50,355 bases of DNA from an uncultured Bacillota bacterium (GTDB taxonomy: Bacteria; Bacillota_I; Bacilli_A; RF39; UBA660), in NCBI GenBank assembly GCA_948466255.1, contig CAOJZV010000008.1:1-50355 (forward strand), read 5' to 3'. This document shows, piece after piece, positions 7,843 to 17,300 of this stretch. Under the pieces are notes generated by a model. It had not been told where the DNA came from and did no database searches. It worked only from the letters and a program-made list of their open reading frames with translations. The position numbers and the translations under genes were made by a program. Numbering within the stretch: the first letter of the stretch is position 1; each line of letters opens with the position of its first letter.

Positions 7843-9027
7843 TTATTCGATAACTTCTGAAATGTTACCTGAACCAACTGTTCTACCACCTTCACGGATT
7901 GAAAATTTAGTTCCAGCTTCAATAGCGATTGGAGCGATTAATTCAACAGTCATTTCAACGTTGTCACCTGGCATTACCATTTCAACACCTTCTGGTAATT
8001 CGATAACACCTGTAACGTCAGTTGTACGGAAGTAAAATTGTGGACGGTAGTTACTGAAGAATGGAGTATGTCTTCCACCTTCTTCTTTACTTAATACATA
8101 AACTTGAGCTTTAAATTTAGTATGTGGAGTAACACTACCTGGTTTAGCGATAACTTGACCACGTTCGATTTGTTCACGTGAAATACCACGTAATAATAAT
8201 CCAGCGTTGTCTCCTGCTTCAGCGTAATCTAATTGTTTTCTGAACATTTCGATACCAGTTACTACTGATTTTTGAGTTTCTTTTAAACCAACGATTTCAA
8301 CTTCGTCGTTAAGTTTTAATTGTCCTCTTTCAACACGTCCAGTTGCAACTGTACCACGACCAGTAATTGTGAATACGTCTTCTACTGGCATTAAGAATGG
8401 TTTATCAGCATCTCTATCTGGAGATTCAATCCATTCGTCAACTGCATCCATAAGTTCCATAATTTTTTCTTCGTATGCAGCATCTCCTTCAAGAGCTTTT
8501 AATGCAGAACCTCTGATGATTGGAGTATTATCACCATCATAACCATATTCAGTTAATAGTTCTCTAACTTCCATTTCAACTAGGTCTAATAATTCTTCAT
8601 CATCAACCATATCACATTTGTTTAAGAATACAACCATACGAGGTACTCCAACTTGACGTGATAATAAGATGTGTTCACGAGTTTGTGCCATTGGACCATC
8701 TGTAGCAGCAATAACTAAGATAGCACCATCCATTTGAGCAGCACCAGTGATCATGTTTTTAACATAGTCGGCATGCCCTGGGCAGTCTACGTGAGCATAG
8801 TGTCTTTTTTCTGTTTCGTATTCGATATGTGCAGTATTGATTGTAATACCACGTTCTCTTTCTTCTGGAGCTTTATCGATATTAGCGAAATCAGTAAGTT
8901 CAGCTAATCCTTTCTTTGATAATACGCTACTAATTGCAGCACTTAATGTAGTTTTACCGTGGTCCACGTGTCCGATTGTACCAATGTTAACGTGGGCTTT
9001 GGAACGGTCATATTTTTCTTTTGCCAT
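7843..9027 (-). CDS. tuf: Elongation factor Tu
   Basis: GTPase that delivers aminoacyl-tRNA to the ribosome. The G1 motif [10 protein letters not shown]3 DCPGHADY, G4 NKCD and the switch I sequence [13 protein letters not shown] are intact. Length 394 is the family norm. It is the last gene of the str operon, about 70 bases after fusA with a strong hairpin between. The start has AGGAGGAAAATAAA before the ATG. Codon use is richer in GC and more biased than in neighbouring genes, as expected for very high expression. Confidence 0.99.
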   Translation of the reverse strand: MAKEKYDRSKAHVNIGTIGHVDHGKTTLSAAISSVLSKKGLAELTDFANIDKAPEERERGITINTAHIEYETEKRHYAHVDCPGHADYVKNMITGAAQMDGAILVIAATDGPMAQTREHILLSRQVGVPRMVVFLNKCDMVDDEELLDLVEMEVRELLTEYGYDGDNTPIIRGSALKALEGDAAYEEKIMELMDAVDEWIESPDRDADKPFLMPVEDVFTITGRGTVATGRVERGQLKLNDEVEIVGLKETQKSVVTGIEMFRKQLDYAEAGDNAGLLLRGISREQIERGQVIAKPGSVTPHTKFKAQVYVLSKEEGGRHTPFFSNYRPQFYFRTTDVTGVIELPEGVEMVMPGDNVEMTVELIAPIAIEAGTKFSIREGGRTVGSGNISEVIE

Positions 9028-9072
9028 TTTATTTTCCTCCTCTATTTGTTTACATCTAACATTTTAGCAGGG

Positions 9073-9103
9073 CTAAGCTAAAAATGCAAGTGTTTTAGCT
9101 TAG
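9073..9103 (-). other. Hairpin between fusA and tuf
   Basis: A perfect 11-bp inverted repeat (CTAAGCTAAAA / TTTTAGCTTAG) overlaps the fusA stop codon. It lacks a T-run on its 3' side, so it may be a processing, stability or partial-attenuation site rather than a full terminator. Confidence 0.6.
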
Positions 9104-11172
9104 TTTCCGCCATTTTTTTTGATTATTTCTTCTGAAATGTTTCTTGGAACTTCTTCATAGTGATCAAATACCATTGTGTAGTTTCCACGACCTTGAGTAT
9201 TTGAACGTAAAGTAGTTACATAACCAAACATTTCTGAAAGTGGTACCATAGCATCAATTGATAAAGAATTTCCTTTACTTTCTTGACCTAGTGGGCGTCC
9301 ACGACGAGCGGTAATGTCTCCCATAACTGCTCCTAGATATTCGTCAGGTACTCTAACATTTACTTTCATGATTGGTTCAAGTAAAACTGGTTTACATTTA
9401 TTTTTAGCCTCTTTAAGCGCTAATGAAGCAGCAACTTTGAAAGCCATTTCTGATGAGTCAACATCGTGGTAAGAACCATCATATAATGTTGCTTTTATAT
9501 CAACCATTGGATATCCAGCAAGGACACCTGTTTGTAATGCTTCTTGAAGTCCTTTATCTACTACTGGGATGTATTCTCTTGGAACGACACCACCAACGAT
9601 TGCGTCAACGAATTCATATCCTTTATCTGGATTTGGTTCAAATTTGATCCATACGTGTCCGTATTGTCCACGTCCACCAGATTGTTTAATATGTTTACCT
9701 TCACACTCACCCATTTGTGAGATTGTTTCTCTGTATGAAACTTGAGGCTGTCCGATATTTGCTTCAATACCGAATTCTCTTTTCATTCTATCAACGATGA
9801 TGTCTAAGTGTAATTCACCAACACCAGCGATAATAGTTTGACCTGTTTCAGGGTTAGTTGAAGCTCTAAATGTTGGGTCTTCTTCTGATAATTTTTGAAG
9901 AGCAAGACCCATTTTATCTTGGTCACCTTTTGATTTAGGTTCAATTGCAAGTTCGATAACTGGTTCTGGGAATTCCATACTTTCTAGAATACAAGCATGT
10001 TTCTCATCACATAGTGTATCTCCTGTTGTTGTATCTTTAAGACCAACTGCAGCAGCAATATCTCCTGTATATACTTCGCTAATTTCTGTACGGTCATTAG
10101 CGTGCATTTGTAAGATACGACCAATTCTTTCTTTTTTGTTTTTAGAAGCGTTTAAGATATATGAACCACTTGAAAGATGTCCAGAATAAACTCTAAAGAA
10201 TGTAAGTTTTCCAACGAATGGATCTGTCATTACTTTGAAAGCTAATGAACTAAATGGTTCACTATCACTTGGATGTCTTTCAATTTCATTTTCATTAAGG
10301 TCAAAACCTTTAATTGCTTCAATATCTGTAGGTGCTGGCATGTAGTCGATAACAGCGTCTAATAATAATTTAACACCTTTATTTCCTAATGCAGTACCGC
10401 ACATTACTGGGAAGAATTCAACTGAAAGTGTTCCTTTTCTGATTGCTTTTTTGATTAAATCAACAGAAATTTCTTCCCCTTCTAAATATTTATTCATTAA
10501 ATCATCATCGAATTCCGCAATTGCTTCAATTAATTCATTTCTCTTTTCTTCAGCTAAATCTTTTAAATCAGCAGGAATTTCGATTTCTGTAGGTTCTTCT
10601 TCAGGTTTACCATCGTAATGATAAGCTTTCATTGTTACTAAGTCGATAATACCATCAAAATCACTTTCAGCACCGATTGGCCATTGGATTGCTTTGGCAT
10701 TAACACCTAATAATTTGTCGATAGTTCCTAAAGTATATTCGAAACTAGCACCCATTTTGTCCATTTTATTGGCAAAAATCATACGAGGTACTTTATAGTC
10801 GTCTGCTTGACGCCATACAGTTTCACTTTGTGGTTCTACTCCGGCTTGTGCATCTAAGATAGTTACAGCACCATCTAATACACGTAAGCTTCTTTGAACT
10901 TCAACTGTAAAGTCTACGTGTCCTGGAGTATCAATAATGTTTAATTTATATTGTTTCCAGTATGCAGTAGTAGCAGCTGAAGTGATAGTAATACCACGTT
11001 CTTGTTCTTGTTCCATCCAGTCCATTTGTGATTCACCATCGTGTGTTTCACCAATTTTATGGATTTTACCAGTGTGGAATAAAACTCTTTCGGTACAAGT
11101 TGTTTTACCTGCATCAATGTGAGCCATGATTCCGATATTACGAATATGATCTAAACTATATTCACGAGCCAT
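9100..11172 (-). CDS. fusA: Elongation factor G
   Basis: Ribosomal translocase, 690 residues. G1 [10 protein letters not shown]3 DTPGHVDF and G4 NKMD are present near the N-terminus. Later domains include [12 protein letters not shown] and [14 protein letters not shown] of domain IV, whose tip enters the decoding site. Length and order are typical. It lies 18 bases after rpsG and shares the str promoter. No fusidic-acid-type change can be judged by eye. Confidence 0.99.
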   Translation of the reverse strand: MAREYSLDHIRNIGIMAHIDAGKTTCTERVLFHTGKIHKIGETHDGESQMDWMEQEQERGITITSAATTAYWKQYKLNIIDTPGHVDFTVEVQRSLRVLDGAVTILDAQAGVEPQSETVWRQADDYKVPRMIFANKMDKMGASFEYTLGTIDKLLGVNAKAIQWPIGAESDFDGIIDLVTMKAYHYDGKPEEEPTEIEIPADLKDLAEEKRNELIEAIAEFDDDLMNKYLEGEEISVDLIKKAIRKGTLSVEFFPVMCGTALGNKGVKLLLDAVIDYMPAPTDIEAIKGFDLNENEIERHPSDSEPFSSLAFKVMTDPFVGKLTFFRVYSGHLSSGSYILNASKNKKERIGRILQMHANDRTEISEVYTGDIAAAVGLKDTTTGDTLCDEKHACILESMEFPEPVIELAIEPKSKGDQDKMGLALQKLSEEDPTFRASTNPETGQTIIAGVGELHLDIIVDRMKREFGIEANIGQPQVSYRETISQMGECEGKHIKQSGGRGQYGHVWIKFEPNPDKGYEFVDAIVGGVVPREYIPVVDKGLQEALQTGVLAGYPMVDIKATLYDGSYHDVDSSEMAFKVAASLALKEAKNKCKPVLLEPIMKVNVRVPDEYLGAVMGDITARRGRPLGQESKGNSLSIDAMVPLSEMFGYVTTLRSNTQGRGNYTMVFDHYEEVPRNISEEIIKKNGGN

Positions 11173-11190
11173 ATTTTATTTCCTTTCTTA

Positions 11191-11658
11191 TTACCATCTA
11201 TAATGAGCGAATGCTTTATTTGCTTCGGCCATTTTGTGAGTATCTTCACGTTTTTTAACTGCAGCTCCAACTCCATTTGAAGCATCGATTATTTCGTTTG
11301 CTAAATTTTCAGCCATTGTATGTCCACCTCTTAGGCGAGCATATTGTACTAACCAACGAAGTCCTAGTGCTTGACTTCTATCAGCTTTAACTTCGATTGG
11401 TACTTGGTAGTTAGCTCCACCAACACGTCTTGATTTAACTTCTAATGCTGGTTTGATGTTTTCCATAGCTTTTTCAAAAATTACCATTGGATCTTCACCA
11501 GTTTTTTCTTTAACCATATCGAAAGCGTTATAAAGGATTGTTTGTGCAGTTCCTTTTTTACCATCTAACATGATTTGGTTAATTAGTTTTGTAACTAATT
11601 TTGAATTGTAAATTGGATCTGCAAGAACATCTCTTTTTGTTGCACGTCTTTTACGCAT
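11191..11658 (-). CDS. rpsG: 30S ribosomal protein S7
   Basis: 155-residue primary 16S rRNA-binding protein that starts assembly of the 30S head. The N-terminus [20 protein letters not shown] and the segment [14 protein letters not shown] are diagnostic. AAGGAGGATTAAG precedes the ATG. It is the second gene of the str operon. Confidence 0.99.
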   Translation of the reverse strand: MRKRRATKRDVLADPIYNSKLVTKLINQIMLDGKKGTAQTILYNAFDMVKEKTGEDPMVIFEKAMENIKPALEVKSRRVGGANYQVPIEVKADRSQALGLRWLVQYARLRGGHTMAENLANEIIDASNGVGAAVKKREDTHKMAEANKAFAHYRW

Positions 11659-11698
11659 CTTAATCCTCCTTCCATATTATTTGTTAATTTATGTAAAA

Positions 11699-12118
11699 TT
11701 ATTTACTTGCTTTTGGTTTTTTTGTACCGTATTTTGAACGTCCTTGACGACGAGCGTCAACTCCAGCTGTATCCATTGTTCCACGGATGATGTGATAACG
11801 TACACCGATAAGGTCTTTAACACGTCCACCACGAACTAATACAACGCTGTGTTCTTGTAAGTTGTGTCCTTCTCCTGGAATGTAAGCATCTACTTCTTTT
11901 CCGTTTGAAAGTCTTACACGAGCATATTTACGAAGAGCTGAGTTTGGTTTCTTTGGTGTTTTAGTTCCAACACGAGTACATACACCACGTTTTTGTGGAG
12001 AATTAGTTTTAGTAGCTTTGTTATCTTTACTGTTTAATCCTACTCCTAACATTGGAGATTTACTCTTTTTGGTTTTGTTTTTTCTTCCTTTTCTTACTAG
12101 TTGATTGATAGTTGGCAT
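11699..12118 (-). CDS. rpsL: 30S ribosomal protein S12
   Basis: Decoding-centre protein of 139 residues. The conserved core includes [20 protein letters not shown] and [17 protein letters not shown]. Lys is kept at the TPKKPNS and the GRVKD positions, the sites where streptomycin-resistance changes arise, so the sequence looks drug-sensitive at those residues. The start at 12118 is chosen because GAAAGGAGGAATAAT lies directly upstream and [11 protein letters not shown] is the universal N-terminus; the in-frame ATG at 12157 is not needed. First gene of the str operon. Confidence 0.98.
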   Translation of the reverse strand: MPTINQLVRKGRKNKTKKSKSPMLGVGLNSKDNKATKTNSPQKRGVCTRVGTKTPKKPNSALRKYARVRLSNGKEVDAYIPGEGHNLQEHSVVLVRGGRVKDLIGVRYHIIRGTMDTAGVDARRQGRSKYGTKKPKASK

Positions 12119-12174
12119 ATTATTCCTCCTTTCATTACACATACCCAGGTGTTTCATTTTTCATCTTAATTAAA

Positions 12175-12192
12175 GATTTACCTAAGTAAATC
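12175..12192 (-). other. Hairpin in the str operon leader
   Basis: GATTTAC / GTAAATC perfect 7-bp stem with TTAG-type loop in the roughly 85-base 5' untranslated region of rpsL. A role in autoregulation is possible but not shown. Confidence 0.5.
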
Positions 12193-12210
12193 CAAATTAA
12201 ATGCATTAAT

Positions 12211-12239
12211 AATATACCACCTTATTATATGTTTGTCAA
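12211..12239 (-). promoter_or_regulatory. str operon promoter
   Basis: TTGACA (12234-12239), 17 nt, TATATT (12211-12216) on the minus strand: a near-consensus strong promoter, as expected for ribosomal genes. Confidence 0.88.
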
Positions 12240-12282
12240 CAAGTTTTTATGTACATTTTTTTACGGTTTACATTAAGAAAAA

Positions 12283-12302
12283 AGAAGGGTTAATTTCCTT
12301 CT
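12283..12302 (-). terminator. Terminator after the 12329-12892 gene
   Basis: AGAAGG / CCTTCT stem followed by TTTTTT on the minus strand. Confidence 0.75.
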
Positions 12303-12328
12303 TATAAAGTGTATATTTTTATTTTTAT

Positions 12329-12892
12329 CTAACTTTTTTGCATTTTTAATTCTAGTCTTTTTCCTGCGTCTTTTTTAATGCTCTTTTCATCTATATCTGC
12401 ATAATAATAAATATTATTTAAATCTTTTGGACTTAATGAATATATATATTCTATTAATATTTCTTCTCTTTTATCCTTTGAAATATTTTCGTCTATTTCG
12501 CCTTTTATTTCAGCTTCTTCTACTAAATCCATTTGTTCGTTTAATGTAATGGTTTGTTCAGGCAATTGTTGGCTTTTTGGTACGTTTCCTTTTGCAACAA
12601 CATAAGTGATTTCTTCAGATAATTGTTCTAATTCTTCTTTCGACAATGATTGAATATAGGCTGTCGTAACATCTAAATTTTCATTATAAGTAGTGAGTTG
12701 CGCTTCTGTGGATGCATTAGACACTAAGAAAGTCCCGGAACTAGCAGTTGATGCTCCTAGTAGTACTGCTAGTAGTTCCTCTTTAGCATCATCTGGTGAG
12801 AACGATAATCCTGGCGAAAATGCGATGATACTTCCTCCAATCATACTTGGAATCCCTATTAATACACCTAAGGCTCCTAAACTTGTGTTCAT
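12329..12892 (-). CDS. Hypothetical membrane-associated protein
   Basis: 187 residues, not recognised. The N-terminal 60 residues are hydrophobic and small-residue-rich (GALGVLIGIPSMIGGSIIAF, then LLAVLLGASTASSGTFLVS), suggesting two membrane segments or a leader. The remainder is acidic and helical, with the similar sentences QSLSKEELEQLSEEI (about 83-97) and YSLSPKDLNNIYYYADI (about 151-167), which may be an internal repeat. It sits 32 bases behind the next gene, also a membrane protein, and is probably cotranscribed with it. Confidence 0.7.
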   Translation of the reverse strand: MNTSLGALGVLIGIPSMIGGSIIAFSPGLSFSPDDAKEELLAVLLGASTASSGTFLVSNASTEAQLTTYNENLDVTTAYIQSLSKEELEQLSEEITYVVAKGNVPKSQQLPEQTITLNEQMDLVEEAEIKGEIDENISKDKREEILIEYIYSLSPKDLNNIYYYADIDEKSIKKDAGKRLELKMQKS

Positions 12893-12924
12893 AATTTATA
12901 CCTTCTTTCTAATTTTTTTGTTTT

Positions 12925-13701
12925 TTATAAACCCATTACTTTTGCTTGCCCTTTTTGTTCTTTATTAATTCCACGATAATTCATTTCTTGTTGAATTAAT
13001 TCTAATAATTGTTTGGCTTGCTCACTTGTACTAATGTTTTGAATAACATCTTCAACTTGAGGAATTTCCTCATTTTCTCTTAGAGTTTGACTTACTACAC
13101 TAGTAACTCCGCTATATTCTATAGCCTGTTTTGCAAACTTTTGTCTTTGTCTTTTATATGGCCCCTCAATATATCTATTTACTCTTTCTATATTATAGTT
13201 TTGAAGTAATACACAATTTGTATTAATAAATGTACTTATCGTTTCTGTAATTAATCCTAAAATAGATAAAATGCTTATGGATGTGGTTAAAGGACCAAAA
13301 CCTATTATATTGCTTCCTATTAACAAAGCAATTAATATTGGGAATTTAATTAAATTCTTTTTTAGCCCCCTTTTATGGACTTGCTTATTGTAATCAAGCC
13401 AAAATAATGTTTTTTGTGGATTATTCATATCTAAGTGATAGTTCATATTTTCCCTGCGGTGTTTTTCTTTTTTTATTTCTAAGGTTTGGGTTTTTGCTGA
13501 TTCAATTAACATTGCCCTTTCCTCTTCTGTTTCGGCTATTTCTAACTGACGTTTTAAAATTTTTTTTCTTCTTTTTTCTAAATATTCATCATAATTTGGA
13601 AAAAGTTTGTCAATTATTTTAAATTTAATACCTTCTAGTTGAAATACCTTTTTTTGAAAACATCTCATCCATTTTTTCTGTATAGTTCCCTTTTTTTTCA
13701 T
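12925..13701 (-). CDS. Hypothetical two-segment membrane protein with charged N-terminal coiled coil
   Basis: 258 residues, not recognised. A very basic and acidic N-terminal half (residues about 30-95, KRRKKILKRQLEIAETEEERAM type) looks coiled-coil. Two hydrophobic segments lie around 118-165 (LIKFPILIALLIGSNIIGF, ISILSILGLITETISTFI). The tail is helical and Gln/Glu-rich. The start at 13701 is preferred over an ATG at 13764: it has GGGGGGAAAAC just upstream, and the -35 box of the gene's own promoter covers 13759-13764. Likely in an operon with the 12329-12892 gene. Confidence 0.72.
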   Translation of the reverse strand: MKKKGTIQKKWMRCFQKKVFQLEGIKFKIIDKLFPNYDEYLEKRRKKILKRQLEIAETEEERAMLIESAKTQTLEIKKEKHRRENMNYHLDMNNPQKTLFWLDYNKQVHKRGLKKNLIKFPILIALLIGSNIIGFGPLTTSISILSILGLITETISTFINTNCVLLQNYNIERVNRYIEGPYKRQRQKFAKQAIEYSGVTSVVSQTLRENEEIPQVEDVIQNISTSEQAKQLLELIQQEMNYRGINKEQKGQAKVMGL

Positions 13702-13735
13702 GTTTTCCCCCCTTTTTTTCTTTAAAACAGGTATT

Positions 13736-13764
13736 ATAATAGCATATATTCTATGGCCTGTCAA
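13736..13764 (-). promoter_or_regulatory. Promoter of the 12329-13701 operon
   Basis: TTGACA (13759-13764), 17 nt, TATTAT (13736-13741) on the minus strand. The T-run of the upstream terminator flows into the -35 box. Confidence 0.75.
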
Positions 13765-13786
13765 AAAAAAACGCCCTACTCGGCGT
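13763..13786 (-). terminator. Terminator of the 13776-14198 gene
   Basis: ACGCC / GGCGT stem containing the stop codon, followed by nine T on the minus strand; the T-run abuts the next -35 box. Confidence 0.8.
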
Positions 13787-14198
13787 CATAGTTTGCATTA
13801 TATCCTTTTGTATGATAATTATTTCCACATTTTATATATGGGTTGTATGTGATTTCGTTGTTTCTCATTTTAAAATCAACATATCCTGTACATGTAGTAT
13901 CTTTATCTTTTGGGTCAATTATTATGTCTAAAATGCCTTCATCTTGAAGTGTTTCTATTGTAACAGTGTCTTTATCCCCATTTTCCATATTTCTTCTATT
14001 ATGATTAAATGTATATTCTTCAGCTGCTTTTGATATTTTATCTTCAGTATCTTTATAGGTTAAACCATTCATTTCAGTTCCACCAAATATATCCTTTACA
14101 GTTTTATTATACATAATCATGGTAATTAAAATACATAGGCACATTATTGCAATAAAAAGAAATACTTGCTTTAGTTCTAGTGCACCTTTATTATTCAT
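13776..14198 (-). CDS. Pilin-like small secreted/membrane protein
   Basis: 140 residues. MNNKG then ALELKQVFLFIAIMCLCILI gives a short basic leader ending in Gly and a hydrophobic helix. This resembles a type IV prepilin cleavage site, although the +1 residue is Ala and the Glu falls at +3 rather than +5. The extracellular part has two Cys (CTGY, IKCGNN) that could form a disulfide. AAAGGAGA lies 8-9 bases before the ATG at 14198; the ATG at 14207 is inside that ribosome-binding region. It overlaps the end of the NrtR-like gene by 8 bases. No pilus assembly genes are nearby. Confidence 0.65.
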   Translation of the reverse strand: MNNKGALELKQVFLFIAIMCLCILITMIMYNKTVKDIFGGTEMNGLTYKDTEDKISKAAEEYTFNHNRRNMENGDKDTVTIETLQDEGILDIIIDPKDKDTTCTGYVDFKMRNNEITYNPYIKCGNNYHTKGYNANYDAE

Positions 14199-14829
14199 TT
14201 GGACCATCTCCTTTATTGAACATATATAATTTGCTTGGTCTTCCAGCGGTGTTTACTTTTTCACCAGTTTCTAAAACTATTTTACTGTCAATTAGTTTTT
14301 TTCTAAAGTTTCTACGGTCAAGTTCCCTACCTGTTATATATTCAAAAAAATGTTGTAACTCTGATAACGTAAAATCATTAGGAAATAATTTTAATAAAAT
14401 ATTATTTTGATTAATCATAATTTGTCTTTTTAATTCTTTAATATTTTCTTTAGCTATTATTTCATGATCATAGGCCATTTTTGGTAATTCGTTAACTTCA
14501 AACCACTGCATTTCTGAATTGTTAGTAAGTGATTTTAGTGTTACTGATGTAAATGTACAAGCAATAATTCTTTCTAGTGGATCACGGTCTAAATTACTAA
14601 ACGTTTTTCCTTGAATTAAAAACATACTAGGAAAATTAGTTGAATTTATTACGGTATCTTCTGCACCTTCTTCTAATGTTTGATTATTAGGTACAATATT
14701 ACCTGGTAAAAGCCAATAACCTTTATAAGGATCATTTTTTTTATGTCTTAAAAATATTTTTAATTTCCCATCATCTACGGCACAAATATTTACTAAAACT
14801 TCAATAACATTATAATATGATTTAGCCAT
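14191..14829 (-). CDS. NrtR-like regulator: degenerate Nudix domain plus winged helix
   Basis: 212 residues. Residues 5-140 form a Nudix-type domain, but the Nudix box starting at G43 has lost its catalytic residues: the REUxEE segment reads E-D-T-V-I-N (57-62). The C-terminal part (about 150-205, LSELQHFFEYITGRELDRRN, FRKKL, GRPSKLYMF) matches the DNA-binding winged helix of NrtR regulators. NrtR proteins sense ADP-ribose or related NAD metabolites and repress NAD genes. No NAD gene is adjacent, so the target is unknown. The ATG directly abuts the stop codon of the upstream gene, giving coupled translation. Confidence 0.8.
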   Translation of the reverse strand: MAKSYYNVIEVLVNICAVDDGKLKIFLRHKKNDPYKGYWLLPGNIVPNNQTLEEGAEDTVINSTNFPSMFLIQGKTFSNLDRDPLERIIACTFTSVTLKSLTNNSEMQWFEVNELPKMAYDHEIIAKENIKELKRQIMINQNNILLKLFPNDFTLSELQHFFEYITGRELDRRNFRKKLIDSKIVLETGEKVNTAGRPSKLYMFNKGDGPNE

Positions 14830-15267
14830 TTAACACATTCCTTTTCTATATTTTTCATAGGTTTTAGCAAATACAAGAAAAACTTTTTTATTGCTTTCTA
14901 TTAGAGATAATATTTCATCATAATCTTCTTTTTCTAATAAGTAGATTAGGTTTTCCTTTACATCATTACTTTTTATTAGTTCATTTATTATCTCATTGTC
15001 TCTATTAATAAGCATATTTTTCATTAAAATAAAATTTATTAATAGATGATTATGTTCTTTCTTAAAATAATCACTTAATAATTTTACTTGCTGTCGATAA
15101 TCGTTATCATTAGTTATAAATTTATATTTACCTTGTGAAATTGCGGTGATTAATTTTATTGTATCATTTTTTTTATATCCTTGTTTAATATTCATATAAT
15201 TAAGCATTTCATCAACAACTTCATACATGGTATTAGATAATTCACTTTTTAGTCTAATGTTTTCCAT
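14830..15267 (-). CDS. Hypothetical helical protein upstream of the NrtR-like gene
   Basis: 145 residues, soluble, mostly helical, rich in Lys, Asn and Ile, not recognised. No membrane segment or catalytic motif is visible. Its stop codon is immediately followed by the ATG of the NrtR-like regulator, so the two probably act together or share control. It has its own sigma-A-type promoter at 15298-15327 with an AT-rich sequence (TTAATCCGAATAAAAGATTAG) after the -10 that could hold an operator. Confidence 0.7.
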   Translation of the reverse strand: MENIRLKSELSNTMYEVVDEMLNYMNIKQGYKKNDTIKLITAISQGKYKFITNDNDYRQQVKLLSDYFKKEHNHLLINFILMKNMLINRDNEIINELIKSNDVKENLIYLLEKEDYDEILSLIESNKKVFLVFAKTYEKYRKGMC

Positions 15268-15297
15268 GATATCTCCCCTAATCTTTTATTCGGATTA

Positions 15298-15327
15298 ATT
15301 ATAACACTTTAGCATTTATTTAGTCAA
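15298..15327 (-). promoter_or_regulatory. Promoter of the 14830 / NrtR-like / pilin-like operon
   Basis: TTGACT (15322-15327), 18 nt, TATAAT (15298-15303) on the minus strand, directly after a terminator T-run. Confidence 0.75.
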
Positions 15328-15329
15328 TG

Positions 15330-15353
15330 AAAAAGACGGGTATTTCCGTCTTT
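15330..15353 (-). terminator. Terminator of the PadR/DUF1700 operon
   Basis: AAAGACGG / CCGTCTTT stem with a T-run, overlapping the stop codon of the DUF1700 gene. Confidence 0.85.
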
Positions 15354-16851
15354 AATTTGTTTTAATCATCTCTAATGTTTTTGGGTTAGCTGTGATAATT
15401 AATTGTGAATAATCTGAATCATAAACATTATAAAATTTATTATGTTTTAGGTCCTCAATAATGCGATTATAATCCTTTTTAAATTCATTAAATTCACTAT
15501 GACTTCTTTCATCATAAATGTTTATAAAGTAATATGTACTTTGTTTACATTCCTGATAATCTTCATATTCATCTTCGTATTCATCATATCTATCTATATA
15601 CATATAGTCACAATCATTCATAAGATAATTTTGATCTTCTTCTATTTTCATTAACTGATTTTCTTTATTATATTTTAAAGTTAGAGTAAATTTACCATCT
15701 GGCATATTTTCGTCTACTTGTTTATACATGTTATCATATAAACCTGAATAATGAATATAGGTTTTTTTTGTTGTTTCTAATGTTTTAGTTTCGGTTATTA
15801 TGTCTTTTTCATCTGGTTTTGTATCTATGACTTCAATATTCATTATCATGTCAACAAACATTATTGCACCTATTATCATCATTACGATAGAAATGATTAC
15901 TGGAATTATATTAGCTTTACCTTTTCCAAATAATAAACTAAATAGTAATTTTATTATATATGTAAATAGTCCTGACATACCAAGTAATAATAAAGCTAAA
16001 CCAAATAAATTAATTCCTTTAATTAAATATATTATTGAAAGAATAAATCCTAATATGGTAAAACTATCAATTACAATAAATGGAATTATAACATATATAA
16101 TTACAAATATTTTAACTATTAATAAGCATACATCTCCTAAAGAAGTACCTTTGTTTTTCTTTGGCTTTTTTACTGCCTTTTTATTTTCTTTATTATTTAT
16201 ATTTTTTGTTTTTGCTTCTTTATTTGTTTCTTTAGCTTTTTCTTCTTTAATTTCAAGAGTAATATTTTGGGTTTCATCTAGTTTAAAATATTTTTTAAAT
16301 AATGCGATAACCATTAATACGGCTACTAAAATGAAAATAGCAAACAGTAGTATATTCCAGAACAATGTAAATACTGATCCTATTGGGTCATAGAAATTAT
16401 CGAATATTACCTCACCTAAATTTTCAAATAAAGTGAATACCCATCTTAGAAGTAGTAATGCGATTAAAACTATAAATATTCTAATTATAATTTCTACTAT
16501 AAATTCTAAGCTAATATCTTTACTTGTTATATTACATTTTTTAGCGACTCTTCTTCCTAATCCTGATACTGCTTCTGCTCCTTGTTTTATTAAGTCTTCA
16601 CCTTTTTTACTGAAACTATCTTGCCCTTCTTCATAATTTGGATTTATCTTATAAGCAATTAAAATTTCTTTTACTAAATCATCTATATTACCAAAATCTT
16701 TAATAGCTTCTTCTTCAGTTTGACCTTGTTTTATTTTTTCATTAATTGTATCTGTATATTCGCTTATAATATCTTGTTTTTCATTATCTTCTAATACTGA
16801 TAGTTTTTTTTCTAACGAATTTAAAAATTCCTTTTTATTCACTATCATCAC
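15352..16851 (-). CDS. DUF1700/HAAS-domain membrane protein
   Basis: 499 residues. The N-terminus (about 1-70, KKEFLNSLEKKLSVLEDNEK then EEEAIKDFGNIDDLVKEIL) is the HAAS/DUF1700 signature that accompanies PadR regulators in Firmicutes. Hydrophobic segments follow at about 120-150, 162-190, 240-300 and 310-335, separated by a Lys/Glu-rich linker. A C-terminal extracellular domain has a Tyr/Asp/Glu-rich stretch and three Cys. Two ATGs are adjacent (16851 and 16848); either fits AAAGGAG. It overlaps the padR-like gene by 17 bases. In this family the membrane protein and PadR form an envelope-related regulatory pair; the signal is unknown. Confidence 0.8.
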   Translation of the reverse strand: MMIVNKKEFLNSLEKKLSVLEDNEKQDIISEYTDTINEKIKQGQTEEEAIKDFGNIDDLVKEILIAYKINPNYEEGQDSFSKKGEDLIKQGAEAVSGLGRRVAKKCNITSKDISLEFIVEIIIRIFIVLIALLLLRWVFTLFENLGEVIFDNFYDPIGSVFTLFWNILLFAIFILVAVLMVIALFKKYFKLDETQNITLEIKEEKAKETNKEAKTKNINNKENKKAVKKPKKNKGTSLGDVCLLIVKIFVIIYVIIPFIVIDSFTILGFILSIIYLIKGINLFGLALLLLGMSGLFTYIIKLLFSLLFGKGKANIIPVIISIVMMIIGAIMFVDMIMNIEVIDTKPDEKDIITETKTLETTKKTYIHYSGLYDNMYKQVDENMPDGKFTLTLKYNKENQLMKIEEDQNYLMNDCDYMYIDRYDEYEDEYEDYQECKQSTYYFINIYDERSHSEFNEFKKDYNRIIEDLKHNKFYNVYDSDYSQLIITANPKTLEMIKTN

Positions 16852-17158
16852 ACTCCTTTATAAATTTGTTTACAGAATCCGAAAATTCTTTCCACGAACT
16901 TTTTAATTCTTTTACTCTTTGTTTTCCTAGAACGGTTATTTTATAGTACTTTCTTGAAGGCCCTTCGTTTGATTCTACTAAGTATGTATCAAAATAACGT
17001 TCATTTGTTAACCTCTTTAACAATGGATAAACTGTTCCTTCATTGACATCTATGGCTTTTGATACTTCTGATATTAGTTCATAACCATACATATCTCTTT
17101 TACTTACTGATAGTAATACAATCAGTTCTAGTACACCTTTCTTAAATTGAGAGTTCAT
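16835..17158 (-). CDS. PadR-family transcriptional regulator
   Basis: 107-residue winged-helix repressor. LIVLLSVSKRDMYGYELI and DVNEGTVYPLLKRLTNE are the PadR core, and KYYKITVLGKQRVKEL forms the wing and linker. A short C-terminal dimer helix follows, typical of the PadR-s1 group. It is first in an operon with the DUF1700 membrane protein. The upstream region (17159-17240) has TTGACA with TATAAG 15 nt further on, and repeated ACTAT / ATAGT half-sites around 17186-17229 that could be its own operator. Confidence 0.9.
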   Translation of the reverse strand: MNSQFKKGVLELIVLLSVSKRDMYGYELISEVSKAIDVNEGTVYPLLKRLTNERYFDTYLVESNEGPSRKYYKITVLGKQRVKELKSSWKEFSDSVNKFIKECDDSE

Positions 17159-17246
17159 ATATCACCTCTTTGATATTATCTTATACCAACTACTATGTAT
17201 TGTCAAGTACTATTATTCAAAATATAGTGATTTTTTATTTTTTTAA

Positions 17247-17275
17247 TTGTAAATTTACATTTTATGTAGTATAAT
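17247..17275 (+). promoter_or_regulatory. Promoter of the 17301-17771 gene
   Basis: TTGTAA (17247-17252), 17 nt, TATAAT (17270-17275). Confidence 0.75.
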
Positions 17276-17300
17276 TTAATTAAATATAGGAGGCTTAAAT

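Noticed and set aside
8837-9067. Plus-strand frames inside tuf, fusA, uvrA, valS and other genes
   Set aside because: They are opposite or shifted shadows of strong genes, with no ribosome-binding sites or promoters of their own.
9073-9103. Full terminator between fusA and tuf
   Set aside because: The hairpin is strong but is followed by GCCCTGC, not a T-run, and tuf shows no clear promoter of its own right after it.
12119-12157. Longer S12 start at 12157
   Set aside because: [11 protein letters not shown] at 12118 is the universal start and has the Shine-Dalgarno site immediately upstream.
16835-17240. Classical PadR operator ATGT-N8-ACAT
   Set aside because: Only loose ACTAT/ATAGT half-sites are visible; the classical pattern is not found.
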